DNA of 46,130 nt from Verrucomicrobiaceae bacterium UBA2429 (GCA_002343505.1 DDQZ01000013.1:1-46130), one strand, 5' to 3'; positions 7,334 to 16,256 are shown, counted from the first letter of the stretch. Program-made: numbers and translations. The notes: generated by a model from the sequence alone, not told the origin.

Positions 7334-9087
7334 GCAGGAAACGAAACTGAATGCGCACACCGGCTCAGTGAACGAAGCAGCGACTGATCCTCCGCGAGCT
7401 CGGTGTCTTGCAGGTCGGTGTGCAGCAGCGAATCACTGGCGAGGATGATGAGCTTTGAGCGGGCGCGGGTGGCGGCCACGTTTAGGCGGCGTGGATCGAA
7501 AAGAAACTCCGCCTGCCGCCGGATAAAGGACGGATCAGAGGCGCACATGGAGAACACGATGACCTCGCGCTCCTGCCCCTGCATGCGCTCCACCGTGTCG
7601 ATGACGCAGCCGCGCCAGGAGGTCTCCGGCATCAGCGTTTCCAGCCGCCGACGCATCGCACGGGCTTGTTTGCGATACGGGGTGACGACGGCAATGTCCT
7701 CCGGCTTCACACCGCCGCGATGCAGCGCCCGCAGCACCTCCGCTGCCGCTGCGACCTCGGCAGAGTTCACCGTGCGGCTGGCCTCACTCGTGTGCTTTAG
7801 CCAGATCAGCGGCTTTTCCGATGAAATGACCTCACGAAACCATTCGGGCTCATGCGAAGGTGTCGGGCAGGCGAGGCGACGAGCGGCGGCGAGTGGCGCG
7901 GGAACGAGTTCGCCATGATAAAAGTTCTCCGAAGGCCACTCGGCCAGCTTGTCATTGAGCCGATAGGTAACGTCCAGGCAGGTGCCATGCTTTGACTGTG
8001 CTCTCAGCGCATGAAAAATGCCCACAAACTCCGCATCTCGACGTGAACGGCTCATCACCACAGGGCCGAGCTGCTGCTGATCTCCAAACAAAAGATACTT
8101 CCGCCCTGCAAGCATCGCCATGATGGCCAGCGCGGTTGTCATCTGTCCCGCCTCGTCGATGACGATGGTGTCAAACTCGACTCCAGGCAGCCTTTTCCGC
8201 AAGGCAAACGGAGTCGCCGCCGCGACCCAGCCGCCGCTTTGCGCAGCGAGCGGACTGGCGGCAAAGAACTCGTAACGGTCAAAGTTTTCCTCCCGCCGAT
8301 GCGTGGCCGCACAGATGCGGGCCACGCGGTCGCGGTCATCGATCTCGCGAGCCGTGGCGGAGAGCGCATTGTCGATGGCGCGATGCGTGAAGGCCGTGAT
8401 GAGCACCCGCTCGCCACGCTCGACGAGTTGACGCACCACTTGCGCCAGCACACGCGTTTTTCCCGTGCCAGGAGGACCCTGCACGAGGCAGCACCGCTCC
8501 GTCGCCAGACAGCTTGCGATGGCATCCCGCTGGGCTTCCTCCCATGCCTGCGGCTGCTTTTTCAAATCCTCCATCGCGCCGTTGAACTCCTCCTCGTCGA
8601 GCTCCGGCTCCTGTTTGCCCATCAACAAAGGCAGGATGCACTCCTGGCCGATGGCGCTGTTTGGAAGACGGTCAAAGGCAGTCAGATAATGGCTCTCCAG
8701 GTCCAAAAAGGCTTCGTCGATGAACCACCCGCCCGTTTCGGCAAACATGGCGGTTTTCAATCCCTTCTCCGACACCAGCCACATTTCACCGGCTTCCTCA
8801 CGGAAGAGCACCACCAGCATTTCATCGCCTTCTTCTGACTGTCGCAGCGTCACCAGATCGCCCTCTCGCAGCCGTGAATCATTGCCCTCATGTCGAAAAA
8901 CATCTCGGCCAGCCTCATCGAGCCTCTGGAAGCGCAAACCTTCCACGCAAGTGCCGTCCTCCACGCGCTCGCTGCGAGGCTTGGCGCGTTGTTCCGCAAA
9001 TTTCAGCCGCTGCGCCTCAAACTCCGCCGCCACAAAGGCGCGGAGGTCCTGCAAGACGGTTTCGGCATCGAGAGAGAAGGCTGGCAT
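7330..9087 (-). CDS. UPF1/Dna2-like superfamily 1B helicase
   Basis: 585 residues if started at the ATG at 9087 (MPAFSLDAETVLQDL); this leaves 69 bases before the divergent DapA-like gene, whereas the longest reading from 9183 would overlap it. After an N-terminal beta-rich domain of about 180 residues comes a AAA_11/AAA_12 core: GPPGTGKT (204-211), DEAGQ (311-315), GDQQQLGPVV, TVERMQGQEREVI and RRLNVAATRARSKLII. This family unwinds nucleic acid 5' to 3'. The next gene overlaps by four bases, so both helicases are probably translated together, with SNF2 following after 39 bases. No nuclease motif is visible. Confidence 0.9.
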   Translation of the reverse strand: MPAFSLDAETVLQDLRAFVAAEFEAQRLKFAEQRAKPRSERVEDGTCVEGLRFQRLDEAGRDVFRHEGNDSRLREGDLVTLRQSEEGDEMLVVLFREEAGEMWLVSEKGLKTAMFAETGGWFIDEAFLDLESHYLTAFDRLPNSAIGQECILPLLMGKQEPELDEEEFNGAMEDLKKQPQAWEEAQRDAIASCLATERCCLVQGPPGTGKTRVLAQVVRQLVERGERVLITAFTHRAIDNALSATAREIDDRDRVARICAATHRREENFDRYEFFAASPLAAQSGGWVAAATPFALRKRLPGVEFDTIVIDEAGQMTTALAIMAMLAGRKYLLFGDQQQLGPVVMSRSRRDAEFVGIFHALRAQSKHGTCLDVTYRLNDKLAEWPSENFYHGELVPAPLAAARRLACPTPSHEPEWFREVISSEKPLIWLKHTSEASRTVNSAEVAAAAEVLRALHRGGVKPEDIAVVTPYRKQARAMRRRLETLMPETSWRGCVIDTVERMQGQEREVIVFSMCASDPSFIRRQAEFLFDPRRLNVAATRARSKLIILASDSLLHTDLQDTELAEDQSLLRSLSRCAHSVSFPA

Positions 9088-9156
9088 CTGGAAATCTACA
9101 CACCGGGCAGCCGAAATGGAAAGCTCGGGAAGCAAGTTTGAGTTTTCTTCATCACC

Positions 9157-10221
9157 ATGACGAAACATCTCACACGTCGCCAACTCCTCGGAACCGCCTT
9201 TTCCAGCACGACGGCTCTTTGGTCAGAAAGAAAGCTTCAAGCTGCCGAGGCCGATTTGCGTGTGCGCGGGCCGTTTCCGATTCTTTCGACGCCGTTCACC
9301 GAATCGGGCGCGGTGGACTATGAGGTGCTGGCGGAGCAGGCGCGGTTTGTGGACTGGGGTGGCTGTCCGGGCATGATCTGGCCGCAGTCGGGAGACAGCG
9401 TGGACCTTTTGACGATGGATGAAAAGCTGCGCGGCATGGAGGTGCTGGCGGAGACGTCACGAGGCTTCAAGACGTCAGCGCTGTGCCTCGGTGTGCAGGG
9501 TAAAGACACGGAGGAGATGCTCGTCTATGCCCGACATGCTGAAAAGCTTGCGCCCACCGCCATCATCTCGCGTCCGCCGGACTCGGGGCGCACGGAGGAC
9601 GATCTGCGGCAGTATTGGCGTGAACTCGCGAAGGTGGCGAAACGTCCGGTCATCTTCCAAACGACCGGCGGCGTGGCTTACAAAGGCCCGGTGCCTTCCG
9701 TGAAGCTCATGATCGAGCTGGCGAAGGAGTTTCCGCACTTTGGCTACATCAAGGAAGAGGCCGCACCGATCATCGCCCGCACACGCGAGCTGTGCGCGGC
9801 GAAACCGGTGATCCGTCGTGTCTTCAGCGCCCGCGGTGCCCATGGCTGGCTCTACGAATCCCATCTCGGCACCGAAGGGCTCATCACCGAGCGCGCGGTG
9901 TATGCCGATGTGCTCACGAAGGTATGGAACCTCATGCAAAGCGGCGATGATCCCGATACCGCGCGTGACATTCACGCGAAGCTGATGCTGCTCTTCAATC
10001 TCGGCCAGCATCTGCCCGGCGGTGATCTGCGCGGCTTCCAGCTTCATCTCTGGAAAAAGCGTGGTGTCTTCAAAAACATGATCTCCCGCCAATACGGCCC
10101 CAATCGCAGCATCCCGGACAAGCCGATCTTCTCGGAGTTGAAGCTCACGGCGGATGAGATCGCGGAGATTGATTTCCGCTTCGAGGCTCTGAGGCCTTAT
10201 TTGAAGGCGGAGCGTAGGTAG
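9157..10221 (+). CDS. Tat-exported DapA-like (dihydrodipicolinate synthase/N-acetylneuraminate lyase family) protein
   Basis: A 354-residue TIM-barrel aldolase-family protein. The N-terminus TRRQLLGTAFSSTTALW resembles a twin-arginine signal, so it is probably exported folded. The Schiff-base lysine candidate lies in FGYIKEEA (about residue 199). The usual YNxP segment is replaced by FQTTGGVAYKGP, so it is not a standard DapA of lysine synthesis. The family condenses or cleaves 2-oxo acids with aldehydes. It diverges from the helicase group, and its last codons (RFEALRPYLK) recur at 11019-11069 beyond the toxin-antitoxin pair. Substrate unknown. Confidence 0.85.
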   Translation: MTKHLTRRQLLGTAFSSTTALWSERKLQAAEADLRVRGPFPILSTPFTESGAVDYEVLAEQARFVDWGGCPGMIWPQSGDSVDLLTMDEKLRGMEVLAETSRGFKTSALCLGVQGKDTEEMLVYARHAEKLAPTAIISRPPDSGRTEDDLRQYWRELAKVAKRPVIFQTTGGVAYKGPVPSVKLMIELAKEFPHFGYIKEEAAPIIARTRELCAAKPVIRRVFSARGAHGWLYESHLGTEGLITERAVYADVLTKVWNLMQSGDDPDTARDIHAKLMLLFNLGQHLPGGDLRGFQLHLWKKRGVFKNMISRQYGPNRSIPDKPIFSELKLTADEIAEIDFRFEALRPYLKAERR

Positions 10222-10227
10222 CGCCAG

Positions 10228-10719
10228 TCATGCTTTGCGTGCCTTCATGCGGGTTTCGAAACGGTCCAACAGTTCTCTGTCGGCTCGGAAGTTCGTCTGT
10301 TTGAGAGCATCAAGCATTGCCACGCCATCAAGCAACCCACGTTCGTCTGCCAGATCGAGAATATTCAAGGTGCCGACCGCCAGCAGTCCACGCGCTTCCG
10401 CTGCTGATCGGCCTCGACGTTCATCCATCAAAACGATCCACACTTTTCGTTCGACTGCGAGACTGATGGCCTCTGTCTCGCCCTGGCCGAGTTGAATGGT
10501 TTGATCCACCCGGACCACTTTTTCGACCTTCACCCAGTCCGGGAGAATCAGCAGCCAGCTTGCGACCGCAGCAGGTGCTTTCGGGTGGCGCAGTTCGCTC
10601 AGCACCGCCTCGGGAATCATGACTTCACCAAACAGTCTTGGCAGCACATCGACCAGACCGATGAGGATCAGATAGTTCAGCGGTGTGGTATCCGCCACCA
10701 CCACGCCCTGCGCACTCAT
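10228..10719 (-). CDS. DUF3368 PIN-like toxin
   Basis: A 163-residue protein of the DUF3368 family, VapC-like PIN-fold nucleases. Visible elements are VVADTTPLNYLILIG at the N-terminus (first acidic residue), GEVMIPEAVLSELRHP, GQGETEAISLAVE (central acidic cluster) and VLMDERRGRSAAE. PIN toxins cleave RNA. The ATG overlaps the stop of the UPF0175 gene (ATGA, 10716-10719), as in most such pairs. The toxin stop codon directly abuts a 51-bp segment that is repeated on the far side of the pair. Confidence 0.85.
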   Translation of the reverse strand: MSAQGVVVADTTPLNYLILIGLVDVLPRLFGEVMIPEAVLSELRHPKAPAAVASWLLILPDWVKVEKVVRVDQTIQLGQGETEAISLAVERKVWIVLMDERRGRSAAEARGLLAVGTLNILDLADERGLLDGVAMLDALKQTNFRADRELLDRFETRMKARKA

Positions 10720-10979
10720 GCCTGGAGCGCCGCACGGAGTTTTTCACCACTGGCCTCCAGTTCCTCCCACGTCGGCTGTTGCTCCGCTCCATGGCGCTTG
10801 AAAAATGCCTCTGCCTCATGAAATCCCAATCCCAGCATCTCCGCCGCCTGTCCGCGAGAGAGCCTTCCCTCACGGTAGCTTTCCGTGATGAGCATTTGCC
10901 GGGCCCGATGCGCCGCATCGTCTGTGTCGAGGCCGAGCAAACGCTTCCAAGCATCGGGGAGTTCTAGGACGAGTGTCAT
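10716..10979 (-). CDS. UPF0175-family antitoxin
   Basis: An 87-residue protein matching the UPF0175 pattern: LELPDAWKRLLGL, ESYREGRLSRGQAAEMLGLGFHEAEAFFKRHG. Proteins of this family are antitoxins for DUF3368 PIN toxins and carry a short helix-turn-helix-like segment, here around residues 39-60. It is the first gene of a two-gene unit, overlaps its partner by four bases and probably represses its own promoter. About 40 bases upstream, the repeated DapA-like 3' end begins. Confidence 0.85.
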   Translation of the reverse strand: MTLVLELPDAWKRLLGLDTDDAAHRARQMLITESYREGRLSRGQAAEMLGLGFHEAEAFFKRHGAEQQPTWEELEASGEKLRAALQA

Positions 10980-11018
10980 GAAACTAGCATACTTTTTTCA
11001 AAGCCATCCGCAAGCTGA

Positions 11019-11069
11019 CGCTTTGAAGCGTTGCGACCGTATTTGAAGGTGGAGCAGAGGTGGGACCAG
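11019..11069 (+). pseudogene. relic of the DapA-like 3' end
   Basis: In frame this segment reads RFEALRPYLKVEQRWDQ, matching the last residues of the DapA-like protein (RFEALRPYLKAERR, 10177-10218). The two 51-bp segments agree at 38 positions by my count, and most differences are synonymous, so this is an old or imported copy and not a fresh duplication. Together they bracket the UPF0175/DUF3368 pair. Confidence 0.6.
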
Positions 11070-11090
11070 GACCTCGATTGCCAATCAAGG

Positions 11091-12284
11091 CTACTTCGTG
11101 AGCTGCATCCTGACCGCATCGATATCACTCAGCTTCACTTTGAGCACTTCGACGGTTTGTTTACCGCCTGCGAAGGCGATGAAGAGGCTGTCGCCGTGCT
11201 CGATGACGTGCGGGTAGTCGATGTGACGACCGCCGACGAGGTAGAGCATCTTGGTGAAGACGAGGCCGTCGTCGCTGATGGAGAGGGTGAGTGGATCTCG
11301 CTTCTTCGGGTTCGGATTCGAGACGAGGACGTAACGGCCATCGCGGAGTCGCAGGCCGTTGATTTTGGAGGTGGCGTCGGGGAAGTTCGTTTTCACAGGC
11401 TTGCTCCAGGTGCGACCGTCGTCTGTGGAGAAAGCGCGGTAAAGGAAGCCGCTGCGGCGGTTGTCGCGGAAGACGGCGGCGAGGGTGTTGTCGGGCAGAA
11501 TCCACCAGTCAGGTTCCTCAGCTTTCAACTCGGCGGCGCTGCCGAGCACGGGGTAGGACTGCCAGTCGCCAAGCGACTTCACGCCACCGACGAGGAAGTG
11601 AACGCCTGTCGTTTTGTAGTCGTAAGCACGTCGTGACATCATCCAGTCGCCGGTGCGCAGCTTGATGGGCGGGAAGTTGTTGATGGCGTTTTTGAAGACG
11701 AGGCCCGCATCGCGCCACTCGCCTGCGGCTTTGTCGAAGCGGAAGGCGCGGAGTTCGAGGCTTTCGCCGAAGAAACCTGCCGCTTCATCAAGCGAGGCGA
11801 GTGCGAGCAGCTCGCCATCGCGATTCCAGAAGCCGCGCGAGATCCAGCGCATGCCTTTGGCCGTGCGCGTGGCGTAGTGCGGCGAATCGGGGCCGGAGTT
11901 TGGCGGGACGGGCGTCATGAACTTCGGCTCGCTCCATTTCAAGCCGTCAGGGCTCGTGGCGAACTTCACACGCTGGCCCACGCGGTCCTCGATGCCCGGT
12001 CCATCGCTCCACATGGCCCAGAACTGGCCGTCGTGATGCGCGAGGTAGTTGTGCTGGTTCACGCCGCCGCCTTTTTTATCGAGCTTGGTCGGATCGTTGG
12101 TCTTTGCTCGCACATCGCTGATGACGACATGCTCGCCAGGGACGCGAGGAAGCGCGGCGAAGTCGATGTCATGCGTGTTTTCCGGCACCCATGGGCCGGA
12201 GAGCATGATGGGAGAGTCTGCCGCCTCTGTGAGTGTGGAAACGGCGGTCAGGGTGGCGATGAATAGCAGGGGACGGATGATCAT
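11091..12284 (-). CDS. secreted BNR/Asp-box sialidase-like protein
   Basis: A 397-residue protein with a signal peptide (MIIRPLLFIATLTAVSTLTEA). Asp-box-like motifs of six-bladed beta-propellers are visible: ATSPDGLKWSEP, FSTDDGRTWSKP and SISDDGLVFTK. Proteins with this fold in Verrucomicrobiota are usually called exo-alpha-sialidases, but many act on other glycans, and I cannot identify the Arg triad or Tyr/Glu pair with confidence. It starts 32 bases after the FAD oxidoreductase gene on the same strand, so a two-gene operon is likely. Confidence 0.82.
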   Translation of the reverse strand: MIIRPLLFIATLTAVSTLTEAADSPIMLSGPWVPENTHDIDFAALPRVPGEHVVISDVRAKTNDPTKLDKKGGGVNQHNYLAHHDGQFWAMWSDGPGIEDRVGQRVKFATSPDGLKWSEPKFMTPVPPNSGPDSPHYATRTAKGMRWISRGFWNRDGELLALASLDEAAGFFGESLELRAFRFDKAAGEWRDAGLVFKNAINNFPPIKLRTGDWMMSRRAYDYKTTGVHFLVGGVKSLGDWQSYPVLGSAAELKAEEPDWWILPDNTLAAVFRDNRRSGFLYRAFSTDDGRTWSKPVKTNFPDATSKINGLRLRDGRYVLVSNPNPKKRDPLTLSISDDGLVFTKMLYLVGGRHIDYPHVIEHGDSLFIAFAGGKQTVEVLKVKLSDIDAVRMQLTK

Positions 12285-12316
12285 GGCGTGATGAGTGAAG
12301 CAGACAAAGAACGGAA

Positions 12317-13912
12317 TCAGTGTTTGGCGTGGCGGATGACCTGGCCTTGTTTGAGAAGCAGGTTTTGCAAAGCCTCAGTCGGCACCTGGCGTGGCTCGAC
12401 CTCGTTTTGGATCGCGAGATGCGCGGCGGCTCCGGCGGCTTGTCCGAGTGCCATCCACGTCGGTTCCATGCGGATGCTGGAGAAGGCGACGTGCGTGGTG
12501 CTGGCGGCCACGGGGACGATGAGGCCGTCGATCTTTTCCGGAATCATGATGCGATACGGGATCTCGTAGGGCCGCGTGATGTAGTCGAGCATGCCGAGGT
12601 AGCCTTCGAGCACGAGCGTGTCGCCGGGCTGGCGCTTGCGGCAGGGGAAGCTGTCGATGGGGAACTCGCCGACGGCGATGCTGTCGGCGTGATGCTTCGG
12701 CTGCTGGCCTTTGCCGGTGATGTCGTGCTGCGTGAGCGTGTATTCGCCGATGAGGCGACGGCCTTCGCGGACATAGAGCTGCCAGGGGAAGTGCGCGTTG
12801 TCAGTGAACTCGTCCTTCGGCGGATGCATCTCATTCGCCAGCGCACGATGCGCCTCCGGCACTTCGGGATCGTTTTGCAGGAACCACAGCAGGCCGAGCA
12901 CGAGGCTGCGATGCCGCTGACGGATGCGCTCGCGCGTGGTTTCATCGCCCTCGATGTAGCCGCGATTCTCCTCCGGGAAGGGAAAGCCGAGCGGACGCGG
13001 GTTGATGTTCACGTCGCACTTGTTGTTCGGAATGTCCGCGACAGACAGAGCACGCACGAGCGTGTCGAAATGCTTCGGATTGTAGCCGCGGCCAGGTTTG
13101 AAGACCTTCGGGCCTGCGAGGCGGCCTTCTTTGAGGTCATCGAAGTAACCGAGGTAATCGCGGCGATCATAACCCGGAGGCGGTTCGGTCATGCGTGCCG
13201 CATTGGCGGGATCCTTGGTCAAACACAGCCGGTAGGTGTAGGCGGGCAGCGCGTCATCGCCTTTGCCGGTGGTGCCGGGTAGGAACTCGTGCGCCTGGTA
13301 GTCGAAATAAACGACGCCGGCATGTGGTTCGTCGAACTCCTCGCGTGATTCGCGCCCGAGCCGGAACTTTGCACCCGCCGCCGCATACAAATCGCCTTCG
13401 TAAGTGGCATCGACGAAGATTTTGGCCTCCAGGCGCTTCTCGTCGCCATTCCGGCGATTTAGCACCGTGATGTCGCGCAGCTTGTTTTCGACTGTATGAG
13501 CCGATTTGAGCCGCCAGCCCTTCCAAACCGTGATTTTCGGCACCTTCGCGATCATCGCCTCGAAAACCTTCTCCGCCACATGCGGCTCCGCGTAGTAGCC
13601 GTCCTGGCAGAGCTTCGTGTGCTCATGCTCCGGGCCGTATTTCGTGACGTAGTGCTCCCGCACACCCGCGACGAACTCCTTGAAGATGCCGCCGATCATC
13701 GCGCGGTTCTCGATGTCGCTCTTGCCGAGCCCGCTCGTCGTCATGCCGCCGATGTGGTCGTGGTATTCGACGAGCGTGACTTCACGGCCAAGTCGTGCAG
13801 CGGAAATCGCCGAAGCGATACCACCCGGCGTGCCCCCGTAGATGACGATGTCCTGGGCGAGTGATTGACCGCACAGAAGCGCAAAGGTGATGAGGCTGAG
13901 GCCAGAACGCAT
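12317..13912 (-). CDS. secreted FAD-dependent oxidoreductase
   Basis: A 531-residue protein of the FAD_oxidored (PF12831) type. A signal peptide (first 19 residues) is followed at once by the dinucleotide-binding motif DIVIYGGTPGGIASAISAARLG (residues 21-42) and the FAD ribose acidic residue in LVEYHDHIGG. Further FAD-family segments are KIFVDATYEGDL and HVAFSSIRMEPTWMALGQAAG near the C-terminus. The substrate is unknown; this family is abundant as exported enzymes in PVC bacteria. A 12-bp palindrome sits just before the start. A 320-bp copy of its 5' end plus upstream DNA occurs at 24024-24342. Confidence 0.9.
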   Translation of the reverse strand: MRSGLSLITFALLCGQSLAQDIVIYGGTPGGIASAISAARLGREVTLVEYHDHIGGMTTSGLGKSDIENRAMIGGIFKEFVAGVREHYVTKYGPEHEHTKLCQDGYYAEPHVAEKVFEAMIAKVPKITVWKGWRLKSAHTVENKLRDITVLNRRNGDEKRLEAKIFVDATYEGDLYAAAGAKFRLGRESREEFDEPHAGVVYFDYQAHEFLPGTTGKGDDALPAYTYRLCLTKDPANAARMTEPPPGYDRRDYLGYFDDLKEGRLAGPKVFKPGRGYNPKHFDTLVRALSVADIPNNKCDVNINPRPLGFPFPEENRGYIEGDETTRERIRQRHRSLVLGLLWFLQNDPEVPEAHRALANEMHPPKDEFTDNAHFPWQLYVREGRRLIGEYTLTQHDITGKGQQPKHHADSIAVGEFPIDSFPCRKRQPGDTLVLEGYLGMLDYITRPYEIPYRIMIPEKIDGLIVPVAASTTHVAFSSIRMEPTWMALGQAAGAAAHLAIQNEVEPRQVPTEALQNLLLKQGQVIRHAKH

Positions 13913-13915
13913 GAC

Positions 13916-13927
13916 CGTTCATGAACG
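13916..13927. promoter_or_regulatory. 12-bp palindrome adjacent to the FAD oxidoreductase start
   Basis: CGTTCATGAACG is a perfect palindrome three bases upstream of the start codon. It is unchanged in the duplicated copy at 24269-24280 although the surrounding copies differ at about one base in eight. It could be an operator or translational control site; no binding protein is known to me. Confidence 0.35.
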
Positions 13928-14111
13928 CTTCAATCACGCCTGGCAATCAGAGATCATGATTTGGGGCGCAGTAATCAAAGATCCTCACGGAGGATCGGAG
14001 TTCCCATGCCTCATCCCCGCAGCGCATGGATCATGCTCATTCACATTGAACCTGTTTTGTTGCGATCTGCGCGGTCGCCGGGCAAGCGCAGCATGCGGAT
14101 CGTTTTTTCCT

Positions 14112-14759
14112 TCACTTGGCCGTCTGGGCAGTGGAGACACGAAACGTGATGACCTTGGCGACACGATGCGGCGGTTCGCGGTGAATCTGCACGGAGGCTT
14201 TCATGGTGATCTCCCGCCCCGCCAGCTTGGCGGCGCTCATGTAATCGAGTCCGTCGGGCTTGGGGTCGAACTTCTTCGGCGGGATGAAGTAGTCGATGCC
14301 GTCGTTGGCATGGATGATCATGGATCCTCCGCCCTGGCCTTTGACCGGGTCGCCTTTGACTTCGACTTTGCCGGTGACCTCACGTTCTTCCGTCCTCACG
14401 ACGCCTTCGCCAGCGGGCATCATCGTTTCCACAAGAGTAACGACGTGAAATTTGCCGGACGGATCAGCCACGCATTTGCCGCTCATGTGGTAACGACCGA
14501 CTTGCAGTCCCTCCAAGTCTTTCATCGCCTCCGCGCCTTCTGGTGAGGTTTTGGCACAAAGCGTCCTGGGATCTTCGGGAAGCACAAGGATTGAGAACGC
14601 ACCTTCCGGATGCGGCAGCCAGAACTCGTGCTTGCCGTTCTTCACACGGGTCTTGCCCGTGAGTTTAAAGGAACTGGCTTTGGCGACGGAAGCGTCGTCC
14701 GCCGCCGACAGTCCAGCGATCGGGATAAACAGCACGAGCAGGAGCGGGATGGATTTCAT
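14112..14759 (-). CDS. small secreted hypothetical protein
   Basis: 215 residues from the ATG at 14759, chosen because a signal peptide (MKSIPLLLVLFIPIAGLSAA) starts there; the reading from 14882 overlaps the sulfatase gene. The mature protein is beta-rich (FKLTGKTRVKNGKHEFWLPH, VGRYHMSGKCVAD, EREVTGKVEVKGD), in keeping with one or two small OB- or Ig-like sheets. I do not recognise a family. It is the last gene of the minus-strand group headed by the sigma factor and follows the sulfatase closely. Confidence 0.7.
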   Translation of the reverse strand: MKSIPLLLVLFIPIAGLSAADDASVAKASSFKLTGKTRVKNGKHEFWLPHPEGAFSILVLPEDPRTLCAKTSPEGAEAMKDLEGLQVGRYHMSGKCVADPSGKFHVVTLVETMMPAGEGVVRTEEREVTGKVEVKGDPVKGQGGGSMIIHANDGIDYFIPPKKFDPKPDGLDYMSAAKLAGREITMKASVQIHREPPHRVAKVITFRVSTAQTAK

Positions 14760-14809
14760 GGCAAATGATCGGTGTGAACTTGTTTCAAGCGAGAAGGGGT
14801 TCCATGGGT

Positions 14810-16183
14810 TTAGTTGGTTGTGTGGCATTGTAGCTTGGAGTTCTTCCCGCCTTGCGTCTTGCTCACCATGTCCGGTGACCAAGCGGGATCGGCGGGGTTC
14901 ACCACTAGCACAGGAGTTTTGTCGCCGAACTGCTTTTGATGACTCTGCAACACGGCCAGCAACTCTTGGATGCGACCGGCGTGTTCCGGCTTCTCGGAAA
15001 CATCGGTCATCTCATGCGGGTCGGCCTGCAGATCGAAGAGCTGCGTCTTGTTGATCAACGGATACCGGATCATCTTCCATCGCTCATCGCGGATCGAGCG
15101 CTGGCATTCCTTGTAGCTGTTGAACATGTGGTCGCGCACTTTCGCGGATTTGCCGGTGATGACAGGCACCAGGCTCTTGGCGTCGAGTTTTTTGGGAATG
15201 CCTGTGCCGGTGAGCTCGCAAAGGGTCGGATAGATGTCCATCAGATAGGCGAATGTTTTGCTGTCGCCTTTCGGGATGCCGGGACCGGCGAAGATCAGGG
15301 GAACGTGCATGCCGCCGTGCTCATACAGATTCTGTTTGCCGAGCAGGCCGTGTTCGCCGAGCGAAAGGCCGTTGTCACCGGCGACGATGAAGATCGTGTT
15401 GTCGAACTGCCCGGCTTGTTTCAAAGCCTCGACAAGCCGACCGACCTGCGCGTCCCAATACGATGTCGAGGCGTAATACCGCGCCAGTTTGCCTTGAAGG
15501 TCTTCCTTGGTCCGCGGCCACGGCAAGGTCCGCCATTCGTCAGGCTCCGTCATCGCGCCGTTGTTGAACGGATGATACGGCAGGAAGTTGACCGGCACGG
15601 TCATGCCGGAGGGTTGATACATCGCGTAAAACTCGTCGGTCGCAAATTGCGGATCGTGTGGCTCGTGACCGGCCATGTAGAGAAAAAGCGGCTGCTTGCC
15701 TGCGTGCGTTTTGACGAACTGGATCAGGTTGTCCGCGTTTCCAGTGGCATCGTCTCCATCCACATTCTCGTCGAACTCGAGGTCGCCGTTCTTTGGCTTC
15801 CCGCTGCGCATGGAAAGGTAGCCCGCCGCCCGGAACGTGTCGGCCAACGTCGGCATCCCCGGTTCGCCTCGGAATTGACGGATGCGGAAATAACTAACGC
15901 CCCGCAGGATCATCTGGCGGCTCGGGATGCAAACCGCGCTGGCACCGGAGCCGAGGGTGTAGGCATTGCGGAAGATGAATCCGTCCCCCACCAGTTTGTC
16001 GATGTTAGGCGTCTTGACGATGGGATGCCCCAGTGCCCCGAGGCAATCCGCCCGCAGGTCGTCGGCGAGGAGGAAACAGATGTTCGGTTTGGACGACGTG
16101 GTGCGCTTGTCGGCGGCGTGCAGTGTGGGTAACAGGGCCAGCAGTGTGGCGGTCAGGAGGTGCTTTACAGGGAGCCCATTCAT
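14810..16183 (-). CDS. secreted type I (formylglycine) sulfatase
   Basis: A 457-residue sulfatase with a signal peptide. The catalytic signature is C85-I-P-S-R, in which the Cys is converted to formylglycine by a maturase encoded elsewhere. Metal-binding residues are seen in LLADDLRADCLG (DD at 41-42) and in FIVAGDNGLSLGEHGLLGKQNLYEHG. It removes sulfate esters, probably from an algal or host polysaccharide or glycan. The glycosidase gene upstream ends 73 bases away on the same strand, which suggests joint action on a sulfated sugar. Length and domain order are normal. Confidence 0.93.
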   Translation of the reverse strand: MNGLPVKHLLTATLLALLPTLHAADKRTTSSKPNICFLLADDLRADCLGALGHPIVKTPNIDKLVGDGFIFRNAYTLGSGASAVCIPSRQMILRGVSYFRIRQFRGEPGMPTLADTFRAAGYLSMRSGKPKNGDLEFDENVDGDDATGNADNLIQFVKTHAGKQPLFLYMAGHEPHDPQFATDEFYAMYQPSGMTVPVNFLPYHPFNNGAMTEPDEWRTLPWPRTKEDLQGKLARYYASTSYWDAQVGRLVEALKQAGQFDNTIFIVAGDNGLSLGEHGLLGKQNLYEHGGMHVPLIFAGPGIPKGDSKTFAYLMDIYPTLCELTGTGIPKKLDAKSLVPVITGKSAKVRDHMFNSYKECQRSIRDERWKMIRYPLINKTQLFDLQADPHEMTDVSEKPEHAGRIQELLAVLQSHQKQFGDKTPVLVVNPADPAWSPDMVSKTQGGKNSKLQCHTTN

Positions 16184-16256
16184 TGGTTGTCGTGGAGTGT
16201 TGAAGATGAGTCAGCGCTTTCGATGCTGACTGCGCCGTCGATCAGGGAATCGCATC

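Noticed and set aside
2738..9087. DISARM-type defence system
   Set aside because: An SNF2 gene is present, but no DUF1998 protein, PLD nuclease or DNA methyltransferase is nearby.
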